A DNA stretch of 64,000 nucleotides from Mesorhabditis belari (GCA_958450365.1 CAUEEP010000937.1:868501-932500); one strand, 5' to 3'; counted from the first letter of the stretch, positions 1-12,417 are shown. Notes: generated by a model not told the origin, from the letters alone. Numbers and translations: made by a program.

Positions 1-83
1 CAACAAAACAAAAATAACAAGCATAACAAAAAAGAAAACAATAACAAAAAATTATCACAATAAAAGCAGATACAAGATCCGAA

Positions 84-3000
84 TTATGGCGTTCCTTCCA
101 AAATCGACAACTTCCAGGCTATCGTGCTCATCTTCGGAGGCAAAAGCTCTGGTTCTAAAAAGTTTCCTTAAAAATTGATTTAGTGATTTTAAATCTAAAT
201 ATTCAGATTCAACCAGTATTGATTTTATTTTAATCTAAGCCAAAATAATCTAACACTTTACCTAGAACAAAAGATGATGGCATTCCATTTGCGTCAGGTG
301 GGGAGAAGACGTGATCAATCGTGTACTAAAAAGATTGATTTTTAACTCTGTTCAAAGGTGCTTTTAATACTATTTCGCTCTTATCTTATCTCTTATCTAT
401 TACTATGACATATGGATGAAAATGAATAGCTAGTACCCAGATTTTAACAAACAACTTACAATATGATGCAATGGTCCAAGTAGATTACACGGCGCGAGTC
501 GATGCGGCCAGAAAACGCAATAGAGTTGTTGGCATTGGGTCTCGAATCGGGAAATGGCCAATTGTAGAGAAGCGCCCAAAGATATTTCTCCCAATCTCAC
601 CAATGGCCTCAGAATGTTTGCGGTGTCACCTAAGAAAAATATTATCGAGATTGTACTTGTCAAAAATAATTTAAACTTTAACTAGAATGCATAATTTCTT
701 TCTTTTGATAATCAATTCACAGATCTTTTATATATTGGCAATAACAATAGAAGATACTTACGTATCACATCATCAAGGGTTGTGTAGATCTCATGAGCAG
801 CCAAAAGAATCGCCGCATCTTCCCATTCGCCGCCTTCTTTCAGATTTCGTTTCTTCTTCTCAATAGCTTTTCTTTTGCGGGCAGTTGCCTAGAAATTTCA
901 AAGCATATTTTGTTTGTAGCTATTAAAAACTCTACCGTAGTTGACGCTCGACTACTTCCGGTTCGTTTGCTCATTCCACTCATCGTGCTCGCCTCACTGT
1001 AAGCGTCGATGTTCTCCAAATCTCGCCCGTCTTCGATTCCGTCCTAAACTTGATAGATTCATTAAAGCATACAAATTTTTGATTGTTTTAGTGCTTTGTG
1101 TTAGAAAGTTATATAAAACTCACCTTCAAATTGCCAATCCTTGTTTCTTTCGTCTTTCTCACCGTCTTCAAGCGTTCCACAAAGCGATTCAATTCTTGCG
1201 ATTTTGCGTTGGCCGTCGAAAGGAGTCGCTCAGCTTTGTCGACAATCGAAGTATGCACATGAGAGCTCGCTAAAGGAGTGATTTTGTAAAACACAAATCT
1301 TTACTCATACCTTTTTCTTCGTCACCAGCTTTATCGATTGCTTTATCCCAATGACCCGCTTGGCAATAAACATCACAAATCTCGGAAATTGGCGAGGACT
1401 AAAGTTATTTTGTGGATGATGAACCCTAGATAAACTCACTATCAATGACAAAGCGATTGCCAGCTTTTCCCAGTTGTTCGATGACTTCAAAGCAGCGCTC
1501 ATCTTGCGAAGGTTTATCTAAATTTCGGTTTTAAAAGAGGATAACTTGGAGTTTTATCTAAACCATTACTACACAATATCTATAATTATAAATAGTTACC
1601 GTAATCTCCTCATTGCTTCTCCCCACTTTTTGCGCAACTTCATAATATTCCAGAGGTTCACGGGTTTTTTCTAGACATCTAAAGCATTGACTTTTAAAAA
1701 ATACAACTAACACAAACCTCAACTGATCCTCAAATTTGTGAGCCTTCGCATAAAGCAATGCTGCATCCATCCAATTCACTTTTGCCTCCAAAAAGGAAGC
1801 ATACCATGCGCAAATATCCTAAAAGTGACCGTAAAAAAAATTACACCATCAAAGATTTTTGCAAGCGCAACCAACCTTATAACGTGGCAATTTCTGATAG
1901 ATGATCAAAGCATCCGGATATAGCTCTCGTTGTCGTATCAACTCCAGCGCTTCATCAAATTTCTCATCAAGTTGTGCAATGTTCGAGAGCGCACTTCTCC
2001 AGTCCTCTCTCGACAAATCGATGTGGTAACGTCGATACTCGGTCGGTTCAATCTAAACATTCATAACCTTTGAACTTTTTTCTTGATAAATTCACCTTTC
2101 TCAAACGATTCAAAAGTGGCAAAAATTCTTTCGGGTCGGCGTTCGTTGCCTCTGCCACCTGAATGAAATAAATTAGTAACTGAGACGTGTAACGGTTTTA
2201 GATTAAACAAATTTTACCTGGGTGGCCAAGAGTAGGTCATAGGTGGCCAAAGCAGCCGAGAAAAGCATCTTCGATTCGACGAAGAAACCGATGTGATGAA
2301 GCCAGCGACGAGTCGTTTTCTCGCGCGTTTCCGTTGGAACTAAAATGTATATTTAGCAATTTCTACCAAAAAATTTAAATTATTTAACAATTACTACCTT
2401 CCAATGAGTGCTCCCTCAAAAACTTCAGTGCTTCGTGTATTTGCGGTGGTGTCGTACGAAGGAGAGCTGAGAGAAGTACGGTGAACATTTCCAATCGTGT
2501 CTCAATCGGCAAATTCAAGAAAGATTCGACAAATGCTGAGCAAATCGTTTCTACCTAAAAATCTTCAAGTAAGCAAAAGTTGTGCCTAAAAACCTTTCTC
2601 GGTATGCACTCTTTTTTCTCAATCCACTCCGACGGTGCATCGTTGAGTGAAGCCAAGAAGAGATTCAACAAATCGGCATCGCGAACACTTCGAATAATTA
2701 GGGAAATGTTCTTCAAAAACGTCTAAAGTTTAAATTTTTAAAGATACTTTTGTCTCAGAAAACCTCTGGATCGTTGTCCACCAAGAGATTCATATCGATA
2801 CGGTGCTTTTTCATGAAACGGAGAGCATCGGCGTATTGACGAGCATTGATTTGGGTCTAAATAAAAAGTATTAGCCAATCCGAAATTGTTGAGCAAAAAG
2901 TCATTTACTTTGATCAATTGAACAACAAAACGTCGTGGATGTATCATTTCAAGATTTCCCCGAGGCATTTGCATCACTACCGAGGTGCCTGGCTCGCGAG

Positions 3001-5842
3001 CACATCCCACCAAGAGGCTCCCCGCTTCGACAGCTCTTTCTAAAGAAGTCAATTTGTTATGAACTAATTTACGATATTTTTTGGTCATCTGTCAAAAAAA
3101 CAAGACACTTTACCTTCAGTAAAAGGCCGATACGCATTATTTGCATCCAAAATGCACAACTTCGACGACAAAGAGATGTAAAGAATCTAAAATCATTTTA
3201 TTTTCTTTTAAAAGTTGAAATCCTACCATAGATTGCCGGACAAGAAACGAAAATACATCTTTTGCAATTTCTCGATTGTCAACAAATAAACGATTCGACG
3301 CAAGAACGAGCAAGTGATCCTAAAAAAGATGTATGTGCATTTCCAATTACCTTTTCTACCTGATAAAACTCGAATCGAGAAATGGGCAGTGATTGCTTGT
3401 AAACCGTTCTTTTCTCATTGACATTCACGAGTTCTCCGGTTGCCAAAATGGCAATCAAATTGTTGTCGCCGCTTTGCCGCAATCCAGTTACACAGTGCTC
3501 AACTCGAGAGGTCCTAAAATCTGTTTTACAAAATGTTCGAATCTATAAATGCTATTTTATAAAAACTACATGCCTTTAATACATATTTGGTCACTCAATG
3601 TTCAAAAGCTCACCTTTCTATCGTTCCGTCTTTGTCGATATAACTGATCAAAGATCCTCCGGGTTCATTAAACGCCAACACAATGGAATCCCCACAAAAC
3701 GTGCCCGCTGTGGCAGTTTTAGGCATAGTGACGTCAAATTTCGGAGTAACTAAGGCACAACTTTGGAATCCATCAACGGTATTTTTCCCTGAATATCAAA
3801 ATATTACTTTGTATTTTTACTATTACTTACAATATTGAATGGTGAAATCATCATAGACAACGGCTAATCCTTTCTCTTGGTGGATAAGTAGCTGAATAGG
3901 AGATCGAAGTTTCAACGAGTAATTGCACAGCGGTGGAGGGACTGGGGCCCTGGCCAAATCGGTGACACGAAGAGAATCTCAAAATTAAAGTAGGAAGATT
4001 GAATTAGACAAGTCAATATGCACAAACTATAAGCCCAATTTTTAGCATACCTGTAGCAATAGCGATCACAACTCCATCAACAACATCGTAATCCAAAGAA
4101 AAGTCGATTCTTCTCAAACCCGTTTCCTCCAGTATCCACAATCGTCTCGCTTGTGTAGAGGACCAATGCCAAGCTTTTATATCTAAAAGTGAAAATTAAA
4201 GTGCTTAAAAAAGCACAAACCTTCGTGAAAAGAAATCCGTAACTTCATCGCCCAATCATAGTTACTAACGACCCAAAGCTCCACTAAAAGCAGTATAGTT
4301 GGATGGTCAAACTGCTCCAAGACAAACTTACAATATGTCATTTCATCACATTTCATTTCGAATGCTAACACCGATGCTTCGGAGTCCCATTGAAAGCGTT
4401 TTCTTATCCCATTTTCTCCAAACAGGCGAGCCTCGTGTCGAAATTCTCCATTTCGTTCGAAGAAGCACATGGAACGAGAGCCTAAAATTGATGAATAGTT
4501 TGCTTTAAAGTTACCATACCATTTTCATGTCGTCTTGTTGTTGCAATATAGTTCCCAAATGGTCTCATCGCAACTCCGGCTTCGAGTGAGAAATCGTTTT
4601 GCAGTCGACTCATCAACTCACCGTCTCGATTGAAAATCTGAAAATGATGTGATGAAACGAAACACAAGAATAGCTTTTTGTTTTTAAAAACTGGTAATCG
4701 CTTACAGCCACTCGTCGCTCCTCATTCAAGCAATCCAAATAGGAGATGGCTACATATTGAGCATCGCCTCGCCAAGAAACATAAATCTCTCCCGAATCGT
4801 CGGCATACGCTTTTCGGTTGACTTCTCGTTTGTTTCGAGCATCCTAAATTTAAAGTCTTCTTTTTAAATAAAATTTGAGAATTATTTGTAGAATTTGAGA
4901 ATTAATAGCCAAAATTTTACCTTTCCAACTGATCCCTGAAATTGTGTCTCTCGACTTCCCCATCCCACTGTCACCAATTCATCTTTTCCCCTCGATTCGC
5001 CGATTAGTGGACTCTCAGCAACAAGCGTGAGCATTCGATCTAAAAACTTGCGAGTTTTACAAGTATTTTTTCTCCAAACCAAAGTAGTAAACAAGATCAT
5101 CCCCAACAACGACCAGATTCTCGTTATCGGGACTCCATCCGGCCGCGCGTACCTCACATCCCAGAAGGGCCGCATCGTTGATCAACTAAAAAGTGGATTT
5201 TTAATTGAAGCCAGGAATAATTTACAAATTTTGTTTACAAGTGCCAAATATTTTAGTGATTAGTAAACGTTGCCTCGCCTCTTTTGATGCCACTGAAATT
5301 GTTAACACGATTCCATTCTCGAAAACTGCGTAGAGTTCATCATTTTCGGCCATGAAGTGAAGGTCGACTAAGTTTGTGCTTCCTCGTTCATCACTCCAGT
5401 TGAGGGAGGCGATTCGCTAAAACACTGATATTTTAAAGGTCAGCACAAATAGTTTACCTGCAATTTCTCATCCAAGAAGATCAGGGCTTTTCTCGTGGCC
5501 ACAAAAACGGCTCCCGTCGAGAAATCGTCTATCAATTTCTCACAATCTAAATTGTTTACGTGTTTAGAACTGAACGGCAAAAAAAACTACTTGCATACAG
5601 AAAAATTGATATTAACGTGATCTTTTTGCACTGGGATAAAATCGATCAATCGGATACATAATTAAGAATCGAAATATTCATGTTTGTGTTAGTTTTCAGT
5701 TGCTTTCAGTTTCAGTTTGCTCTTTGTTATTAGTGAGTTCAAACATTGAGATTTACACCAAGGAAAATAATTCCCAACCTCTAAACTCCTCATTTTGATC
5801 GAACGTAGCTATCACAGCATCCGTTATCCTCAAATTTCGCAT
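84..5842 (-). CDS. elp1: Elongator complex subunit 1 (ELP1/IKBKAP), complete, 32 exons
   Basis: Scaffold subunit of Elongator, which adds the 5-carbonylmethyl group to wobble uridines of tRNAs in the cytoplasm. Exons: 5842-5779, 5546-5458, 5416-5279, 5185-5080, 5039-4921, 4843-4706, 4637-4520, 4481-4332, 4283-4221, 4182-4051, 3977-3831, 3788-3614, 3513-3360, 3319-3227, 3186-3114, 3039-2909, 2856-2764, 2722-2594, 2554-2398, 2339-2218, 2158-2096, 2052-1876, 1818-1718, 1678-1600, 1517-1440, 1398-1311, 1269-1124, 1043-936, 888-762, 629-460, 325-262, 154-84. They sum to 3,663 nt in frame (1,220 aa; human about 1,330). Family signatures seen: start MRNLR, VTVGWGSRETQFQGS, VMQMPRGNLEMIHPRR, LPPKMSTIAWKLSILEG near the end. 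The N-terminal half is the WD40 region and the rest is helical/TPR. Exon 29 carries the basic stretch RKRKAIEKKKRNLKEG, matching the family's tRNA-binding basic region. The only doubtful join is exon 3 to 4: frame requires a GC donor (GAG|GCGAGG). Confidence 0.95.
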
Positions 5843-5848
5843 CTAAGC
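5843..5848 (-). other. Candidate splice-leader acceptor directly before the ELP1 start
   Basis: Read on the minus strand, AAGCTTAG directly abuts the ATG of ELP1. An acceptor at the start codon, 189 bp after the previous stop, is what a trans-spliced downstream gene of a nematode operon looks like. No spliced leader is visible in the window, so this rests on position and consensus only. Confidence 0.4.
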
Positions 5849-5941
5849 TTTTCATATTCTCCAATCTTCAAAATCTTCATTTATAGGTATTTATGCATTT
5901 ACATTCAGACTAAATTTGATAAAAAATCATTCTATTCAACA

Positions 5942-5947
5942 TTTATT
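5942..5947 (-). terminator. Poly(A) signal AATAAA of MTRR
   Basis: Minus-strand AATAAA lies 85 nt after the MTRR stop and about 100 nt before the ELP1 start, so the MTRR mRNA can end within the short gap between the genes. Confidence 0.6.
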
Positions 5948-6031
5948 TTCTAGCTAACGAAACAACATAATAATCACAAGGCACACTTTCAAAAAAGTAT
6001 CACAGAATTCAAAAAAGAGACAAAGCTAAAA

Positions 6032-9000
6032 TTATGCCCAAACATCTTCCACATATCGATCGTTTTTCTTCATTTCGTTCAAATATGCTCGTGCCTCCAT
6101 ATCCGTACAGCCTGGAAAAGATCTAAAGTTAATAATTTTATAAAAATTTTACCTTTATTTTGCACCAAAATTTGCACAAAGCACTCCCACGTATCTTTGC
6201 TCATCGCTTTCGCATCACCGCAGACAAAAACACGAGACTTCGGTAACTCGAGAAAAGAGAAGATCTAAAAAACGCATTAACTCCAACGCTTAGATTGTTT
6301 AATACCTTTTTGACTAAACATTTCTTAAATCAAACAAAAACCTGAGCACTTCGTCGTTTTAATGCTTCTTGAACATATTTGTCCAAATCTGAAACGGGTT
6401 TCGTGGGCTGGCTTTGGCAAGTGATCAGCTCGTCGATGATTCCCTCTCTCACATAAGATTCGAGCTCGTTTCTAAAAAAAGATATGAATAAAGTCTTCTT
6501 TTAGTTTACAGTTATAACTAATATAATTAAAACCGACTTGCAGATGTAATCTTTCTCGAAAGTGCGGCATCCGAAGAACAAAAGTCGAGGCACCGTTTCT
6601 AGTTGACCATTCGTCAGTTTTTCGTGCCTAAAAGAATGTTTATGAAAAATCTTGTTTAAAATAAAAAGTGTTTGACAAAAAACCCACAATATTTTATCCA
6701 TGAACGACAAAAATGTGGAAACACCCGTTCCAGGTCCGATCATTAACAAAGGCATCGACGAGACATCATTCCATGTGAGTGGCGGAGGCGGTAAACGGAA
6801 ACGGCTCGGCTCTTTCATGATCACCTAAATATTTGAATTTAGTCTTGAATCTCATACATATGACAAACGGATTACATCCTCATTACATTCTAAAAAGTTT
6901 GCTACCTGTATCTTATCATTGACTCTCAACAAATTTAGCCACTCTGTAGCTAGCCCAAGTCTCTTATATCGCCGTCCATCCGCATCAGCAAAGTCAAGCT
7001 AAAATTATTTTATGAAATTTGGTTGCAAGTAAAGAAACCAACTTGTGAATAAATGAAGCGCGGTCTTCCATTACAACGCTCAAAGGAATTCGCAACACTG
7101 TAAGGTCGAGGCATCAAACGAGGCAATTGTTCTAAAATGAGGAGATGCTTAAAGCCTGTAGTTGTTTCACCTTATGATTAACATTATAGCAAAATGAACG
7201 TACCCATCAATCTTTCGGGGCTCGGTCGTACTCCTGGGAACGCAAGTAATACATCCACTATTGAAACTGCCGCCTAAATGAATATAATACTTCTTTAAAT
7301 AACTCAAACTTGAAATTTTTATCACAAAACTCACCTGTCTAACATGTGCCGTAAACTCAGCCATTCCCTGTGCCGAGCAAAGCTCTAAAAGGCGACGTTT
7401 CTCGGCTTCATCCTCGGTTGCCTCCGCGAAAATTCGTAGAACAGGCTAAATTTTATTGTTTTCAACGAAATCGTATCATATTGTCAAATTTATCTAGATT
7501 TGCCAAAAGTTACCCTTCCCGGTGATCTTCTGATATCCAGACAATGCGTGAAAATGTAACGTAGTGAAGAAGTTGGTGGAATGTAGCCGGGCACAGCAGC
7601 ATTCGGCTTTGTAGCATTTTTATCCACTTCAACGCCGCATTTCTGATCGGCTAGAGTCAGCAATCCCATTCTAAAAAGTCATAAGTTACCAGAAGAGTGT
7701 TCTATACTAAATAGCGTTTTAACTTTTACCTTTCCAAGATGAAATTCACTTCCTCTTCGGGATTAGGCTGAAGAAAGTAAAAAGCATCGCCTGGTTCAAA
7801 CCTAAAAGAATTTTGTTTTTTTGAAAAACTTTGAGAAAAAGTTACTTGGCATTATCCAAATTTTCTCCCAAATCGATGATGATTTCTCGTTTTGGTTTGT
7901 GAGCGTTGGGAGAGGTTAAAAGAGTAGTACCCACAACGGTCACATCAATCGGCTTTCCGTGCGCTCCAGGCTAAATTGGATAATTTCGCAATGAAATGTG
8001 CAAAAATAGTTTTACTCACAAAGATATGTTAATTTTTGATTTTTTTATGAATTTTGATCAAAAGTACTTTAACATTGCAATTGACAATAACAATAGCCTA
8101 CAAATCTTTCTCCGTTCTGCCAAGTGACGCTTTTCGGATCAAACTTTTCGTGGGTCACTGATGAAATCAGGTAGGTGAGCGGTGAGACGGGAACTCGTAG
8201 CGCTTCATCGGCCGAAAGGGTTGATGAACCGAAAAGAAAAGATTTTAAAGTATTTAAACAAATATTTAAAATAAAGATCAGTTTCTTTCGAGTAAACTTC
8301 TCAAAGGGTAGATTTAAATTTCAATCATAAGAATCACCTTTGATCAACGACGTTTCTCCCGGATATGCATAATCGTTCGCCTTCAGAACTTTGATCGACG
8401 GGGTTTCGGGAGCATCACCCATGCCTAACATAATTCAAAATCATCAAATCTCGCGCTTTTCTTACTTATTTTGCTCAACTTCAAATCCACGACCGGTTTC
8501 GCTATTGTCGTTTTGGGCACTGTGCTTTGCAGATTGTCGAGGTTGGAGAGTGGGATGTCGAAAATCTCACACAACTTTTTCAAGAGGCGCTCAATCCACG
8601 GCTCGACAACCACTTCAAGTCTAAAATATTAAAATATTTCAATCAAATTTTGAAAATCATAATCTTTAAATAATAATCAAAAGCGGTACTTTGGTGGTTG
8701 GGAGGGGTCACTTTTATCCTGACTTAGTTGGATCTATGAGTGGTTGTATTGATACCTTTTATCTACCTATTCAAGGGTAATCAAATATGCTTATACTTTT
8801 AGAGCATTTACATCATGTTTCAAGTTTCATATTCCCGCTTTTACTTGATTTTCAAGTGTAAGCAGCTTTGAGATAGCGTTTGGTGGTTAAAGTACATGAG
8901 ATTAGGCTAGAATTGTCAAAAGCTTGCTAAACTAGTCACCAATCTATTAGGTTGGTGAATTAAAAACTGCCCGACTTTGAACTAAAATGTATTCAACAAA

Positions 9001-10204
9001 AACCATCAATTCATTCCAAATAATTTCCATTATTATTGACGACTCCTGCCCATTTTACAGGCAATTTGCGGATTCCTCTTTCGTGGTAGGATTTTAGTTT
9101 GTGTGTGAGACTCAAAAATGAAGGACTGGAGATGTCCCAGTTTGAGCACTTTCTTCAAAAGAAACCCATTTTGGTGTCAATAGAAAAGTTGTAAAGAATC
9201 AAAAATTAGGCTTATAGCCAAATTTCTAAAAAGATACACTTAGTAGTTTCGCTTAAAATGCAAGTTTTGTAAAAATTCGCAAATTTGGCATTTCTTGAAA
9301 ACCAGTTTTTGAATCGTTCGGAAAATTTGGATATAAGCTTGATTTTTGCTTCTCTACAACTTTTCCATTCACACCAAAATGGGTTTCTTTTGAAGAAAGT
9401 GCTCAAACTGTCACATATGACAATAGCCGGCAGTTTTCAATTCACCAACCCAATATTTAGTCTTTTGATTAACCTAAAATAGATAAAAGGTAGCAATACA
9501 GCCACTCAAAACATTAGATCCAACTAAGCCAGGATAAAAGTGACCCCTTCCAACCATCAAAGTACCTTGGAAGCTTCACACTGAAATTTCAAAAGCAAAA
9601 ATTCCTTGCCCAATTTCGTCGTCAGCTTCTGCAGTGTCGATGATCTTCTTTGCGCCAAGCCTCGCGAGATTCTTATCGACTTTTCTCGGTGTCCCTTGAT
9701 ACGTCGAGTAGTTCGAATCACCGAGACCTGAATAAAGTCATTTAAGATTTGAATTCAAGTTTTAATCAGTAAAAGAAACAGGGTAATCTGAAAAAGGATT
9801 CTGTATCTTTTTGATTCAAGGGACAAGGCTTTTTCCAGATGCATAATTGCAAGCTTGAGTCTAACTAATGCAAAACACAACACCTAGCAGGGCATAGCTA
9901 AGATCAGAGAGATAATTAGCATCAAGCGATCGAGCCGAGATTTTCCTCAAGAATCGAGCCGCATTCTCTGGTGGATCTCCATCTCCAGTCGACGATACAA
10001 TCACCACAACAAGGGACTCTTTTTCTATGAAAAACTAAAAAGCACTTATTTTTGTCACAAAATATTCCGGGGAACCGATTTTCCATTTTCTTCCAGCGAG
10101 AAAAGTCTGGGTTTAAAGCCCAAAAGCTCGCATTTTTCCTGTAGTTGATGAGCGATCGAGTCAGCTTGACCAGTGTGAGAACCGTAGGCGATTAAAAAGT
10201 CCAT
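6032..10204 (-). CDS. mtrr: Methionine synthase reductase (MTRR), complete, 18 exons
   Basis: Diflavin reductase that passes electrons from NADPH through FAD and FMN to reactivate cobalamin-dependent methionine synthase. Exons: 10204-10076, 10034-9884, 9727-9610, 8620-8466, 8424-8338, 8202-8102, 7970-7846, 7801-7730, 7670-7514, 7445-7335, 7273-7204, 7131-7043, 6998-6906, 6824-6688, 6627-6538, 6471-6342, 6264-6153, 6111-6032. Total 2,007 nt, 668 aa (human 698). Flavodoxin domain at about residues 1-150: YGSHTGQ near the start, STGDGDPPENAARF, LGDSNYSTY. The stretch EVVVEPWIERL is typical of MTRR rather than cytochrome P450 reductase. FAD motif RPYS lies near residue 434, NADPH motif IGPGTGVSTF near 515, then LFFGCR. 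It ends in DVWA, with the aromatic residue near the C terminus expected for FAD stacking. An acceptor TTCAG lies 1 nt before the ATG. Intron 3 (8621-9609) uses a GC donor and holds nested elements. Confidence 0.95.
8689..9562. mobile_element. Outer non-autonomous fold-back element (MITE) in the MTRR intron
   Basis: Inverted ends of about 80-90 bp start CTTTGGTGGTTGG on the left and are mirrored by CCAACCATCAAAG on the right. Both are flanked by TA, the target duplication of Tc1/mariner elements. There is no transposase ORF. Internal parts are also mirrored (around 9130-9200 against 9330-9410), so the whole element can fold. Confidence 0.8.
8947..9453. mobile_element. Inner mariner-like MITE nested in the outer element
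   Basis: 25-bp inverted ends of the form TTRGGTTGGTGAATTRAAAAC, each bordered by TA. The start TTAGGTTGGTG is the classic look of mariner family ends. At 507 bp and without a coding region it is non-autonomous. It lies inside the element at 8689-9562, giving a relative age: outer first, inner later. Confidence 0.75.
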
Positions 10205-10564
10205 GCTGAATTTTCATTAAAAAAGGATAAAGAAATTGGGATAACATTGAATAATCTATAGTTTGATGTGTGCTTGTGAAACGTCACCAAGTACGGTGGA
10301 TTGGTTGCAAAAAAAGAGACGCAGAGGGTCACAGCAGAGCTTTTCTCGACAGAGCAAAGCTTTCTTGACGTTGTATTTGGTGATAAAGGTATTTTCTGAG
10401 ATCAGATCATCAGTTTTTCAAAATCAATTCACGTCACAATATTTATTTTTCAAACAATCAATCAGTTCCAAAATAGCAAGTAAGGTAGCAAGCAAGTAAT
10501 TTCAAAAAGGCTTTGAGCAAGTCGTTTTCGTTGATGGGACGAGTAAAGAGAGCGCGAGAAGAGA
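10205..10564 (-). other. Spacer between the KCNE-like gene and MTRR
   Basis: A minus-strand AATAAA at 10442-10447 lies 118 nt after the KCNE-like stop. The sequence just before the MTRR start ends in AAAATTCAGC, an acceptor one base from the ATG. No other feature is recognised; a plus-strand open frame here has no coding features. Confidence 0.5.
10442..10447 (-). terminator. Poly(A) signal AATAAA of the KCNE-like gene
   Basis: Minus-strand AATAAA followed by T/G-rich sequence, 118 nt past the stop codon. Confidence 0.5.
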
Positions 10565-12097
10565 TTACGCACCAGGATCATCGGCTTCTAAAATAAAAAT
10601 TGTTGAATCTATTGGTGGTTGAAATATTGCTTACCTATCAATTTGTATACAGATGGAGCGCGGAGACTTTGTTGAATCGATTGAGTGATGCTTGGAACCT
10701 TCATCGTGCTAGCTAAATCATAAAAATTAAGCGTAAGATAATATATTGTTTAGGCAATTTTAATTATTACATTCTAACAGTTTTCCTTAGATCCTCACAA
10801 CAAAATACATAGCGATAAACAAAACTTTTTATTATTTACTCTAAAAACAGTTAAAACTCACCATATCGAAGACTCGTTCCAGCCGGTGATAGCTCGGGTA
10901 ATTCATCCACCGGTACTTCTTTTGGATCAGCCTCTACAGTGCCTCCTTTCAAGAAATTCGTCTAAAATAGAGATCATAAAAAGTTGCAAAGTTTGAATTC
11001 ACGCCATAATCAACTAAATAGCATGGTAGCTTTTAATCTTTTCATCAAATCGCTTTAAAGTAGTATCAAAACATTACCTGTCTCCCTATTTCGAAATCTT
11101 TCTTTTGCTTTTCGACGTTCGTGTTGTGGACCTTGTGGTGGATCGTTACCGTGTCATACGCATCCTAAAAATAAAGATTCTTAGCAAAATAGTACCTCGT
11201 TAATTATTTGAATTATTAATGCATTAGAAACTTAACAATTTAATTTAGCTAGAAATTTAGTTCAACATAACAAATCAAGTTCAAACAGCGGTGCTGAAGC
11301 ATAGTAATTTCTCTCTAAATTGAATCAAAACATAAAATGTTTACCCTGTAGACTTTTGTGAAGTGAACGATGACTATAACGGTCAGCCACACACAAAGCA
11401 CGATCAATTCGAGAACGTAGGGGATGACGATGAGCGCTGGATGCTGAAAAATGAAAGTTAAATCAAAACAAGCTAAAAACCAACTAAAAACAAATAGGTT
11501 AGGTAATCTTAAGAAAATTTCCAATAAGCTCTCAGTGCAACTTAGAGCTTATAGGACTAAGTGCAACTTAGAGCTCTAAGCCAAAGTCACCTTTTCACAA
11601 ATTAATTGGATGAAAGATGCTATTTAACGCTTTAGACTAACTTTAACTAGACTCCAGCCCTGTCAAACGGGAACTCGTTGACGAATACAAAAAAAGATAC
11701 GCTACTAACACTGGTAACGATTACTTTCTTACAGCTAAGCTAACTTAAGCTAAATTGTCTTAAACCTTAAACCTTAAATCTTAAATCTTAAACCTTCAAT
11801 CTTAAACCTAAAACCTAAAATCTTAAACCTAAAGAGCTAAAATCTTAAACCTAAAATCTAAAATCTAAAATCTAAAATCTAAACTTAAATAACCTAAAGT
11901 CTACCGTTAGCAATCTTTTTCAATTTTCTTAAAAACGGTTAATTATTAATCTAAAACATTCGCAAAACATTCAAAAGCCCAACCATATTACACATTGAAG
12001 TCGTCTGATCATCTGTAGTCGTTTGATTTTGGCTTGAAGTTGCTTGAAGAATGCTTCGAAGCGTGTGATTCGTCGTTATAAACGTCTGATCTAACAT
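10565..12097 (-). CDS. Small single-pass membrane protein, KCNE/MiRP-like topology
   Basis: Six exons: 12097-11984, 11443-11345, 11164-11078, 10961-10862, 10712-10635, 10587-10565. Total 501 nt in frame, 166 aa. Exon 1 encodes a Ser/Thr/Gln-rich N terminus with N-glycosylation sequons (NHT, NQT). Exon 2 is one hydrophobic segment of about 24 residues (LIVIPYVLELIVLCVWLTVI) followed by HFTKVYR. The rest is a polar cytoplasm-type tail ending EADDPGA. Size, glycosylated N terminus, single helix and a basic/aromatic juxtamembrane stretch fit KCNE-type potassium channel accessory subunits (MPS proteins in nematodes). I see no diagnostic motif that proves this. The start is the first in-frame ATG; upstream frame continues only through a TTG. 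The gene itself is well supported by splice phase; its identity is a hypothesis. Confidence 0.65.
11747..11892. repeat. Degenerate 7-bp tandem repeat (CTTAAAC-like) in intron 1 of the KCNE-like gene
   Basis: Repeats of the type cttaaacc, cttaaatct and ctaaaatct fill most of the long first intron (11444-11983). Confidence 0.7.
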
Positions 12098-12280
12098 TTC
12101 ATCCAAGTGTCGACAAGAAAACAATTGTTGCGAAAACGAGTAGAGTAAAATCAATAAATTGATAAATTGATCAATAAATGATTTTATTTTTCCCAAAAGT
12201 TTTCATGTTTAAATACAAATTTCACGCAAATTTCAAGTTTTTTTGATTTCTCGGGAGTGGGACAAATGCTACCTTTTTTT

Positions 12281-12417
12281 GCGCACCCGGGCATTTGCGC
12301 ACCCGGGCATTTGCGCACCCGGGCATTTGCGCACCCGGGCATTTGCGCACCCGGGCATTTGCGCACCCGGGCATTTGCGCACCCGGGCATTTGCGCACCC
12401 GGGCATTTGCGCACCTT
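12281..12417. repeat. 16-bp tandem repeat GCGCACCCGGGCATTT, about 8.5 copies
   Basis: Near-perfect copies inside element A. The unit resembles the subterminal motif of element B (gcacctggacattgcgcacc), so the array probably grew from the element's own end sequence. Confidence 0.9.

Larger units (their letters stand above)
8621..9609 (-). other. MTRR intron 3: GC-AG intron holding nested TA-flanked elements
   Basis: The exon 3 end GAA ATT GG must join to A CTT GAA to give the conserved EIGLEVVVEP. That places the donor at GG|GCAAGG, a GC donor with the sequence usual for that minor class. The acceptor is TTTTAG. At 989 bp it is by far the longest MTRR intron. Nearly all of the excess is the element at 8689-9562. 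Confidence 0.85.
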
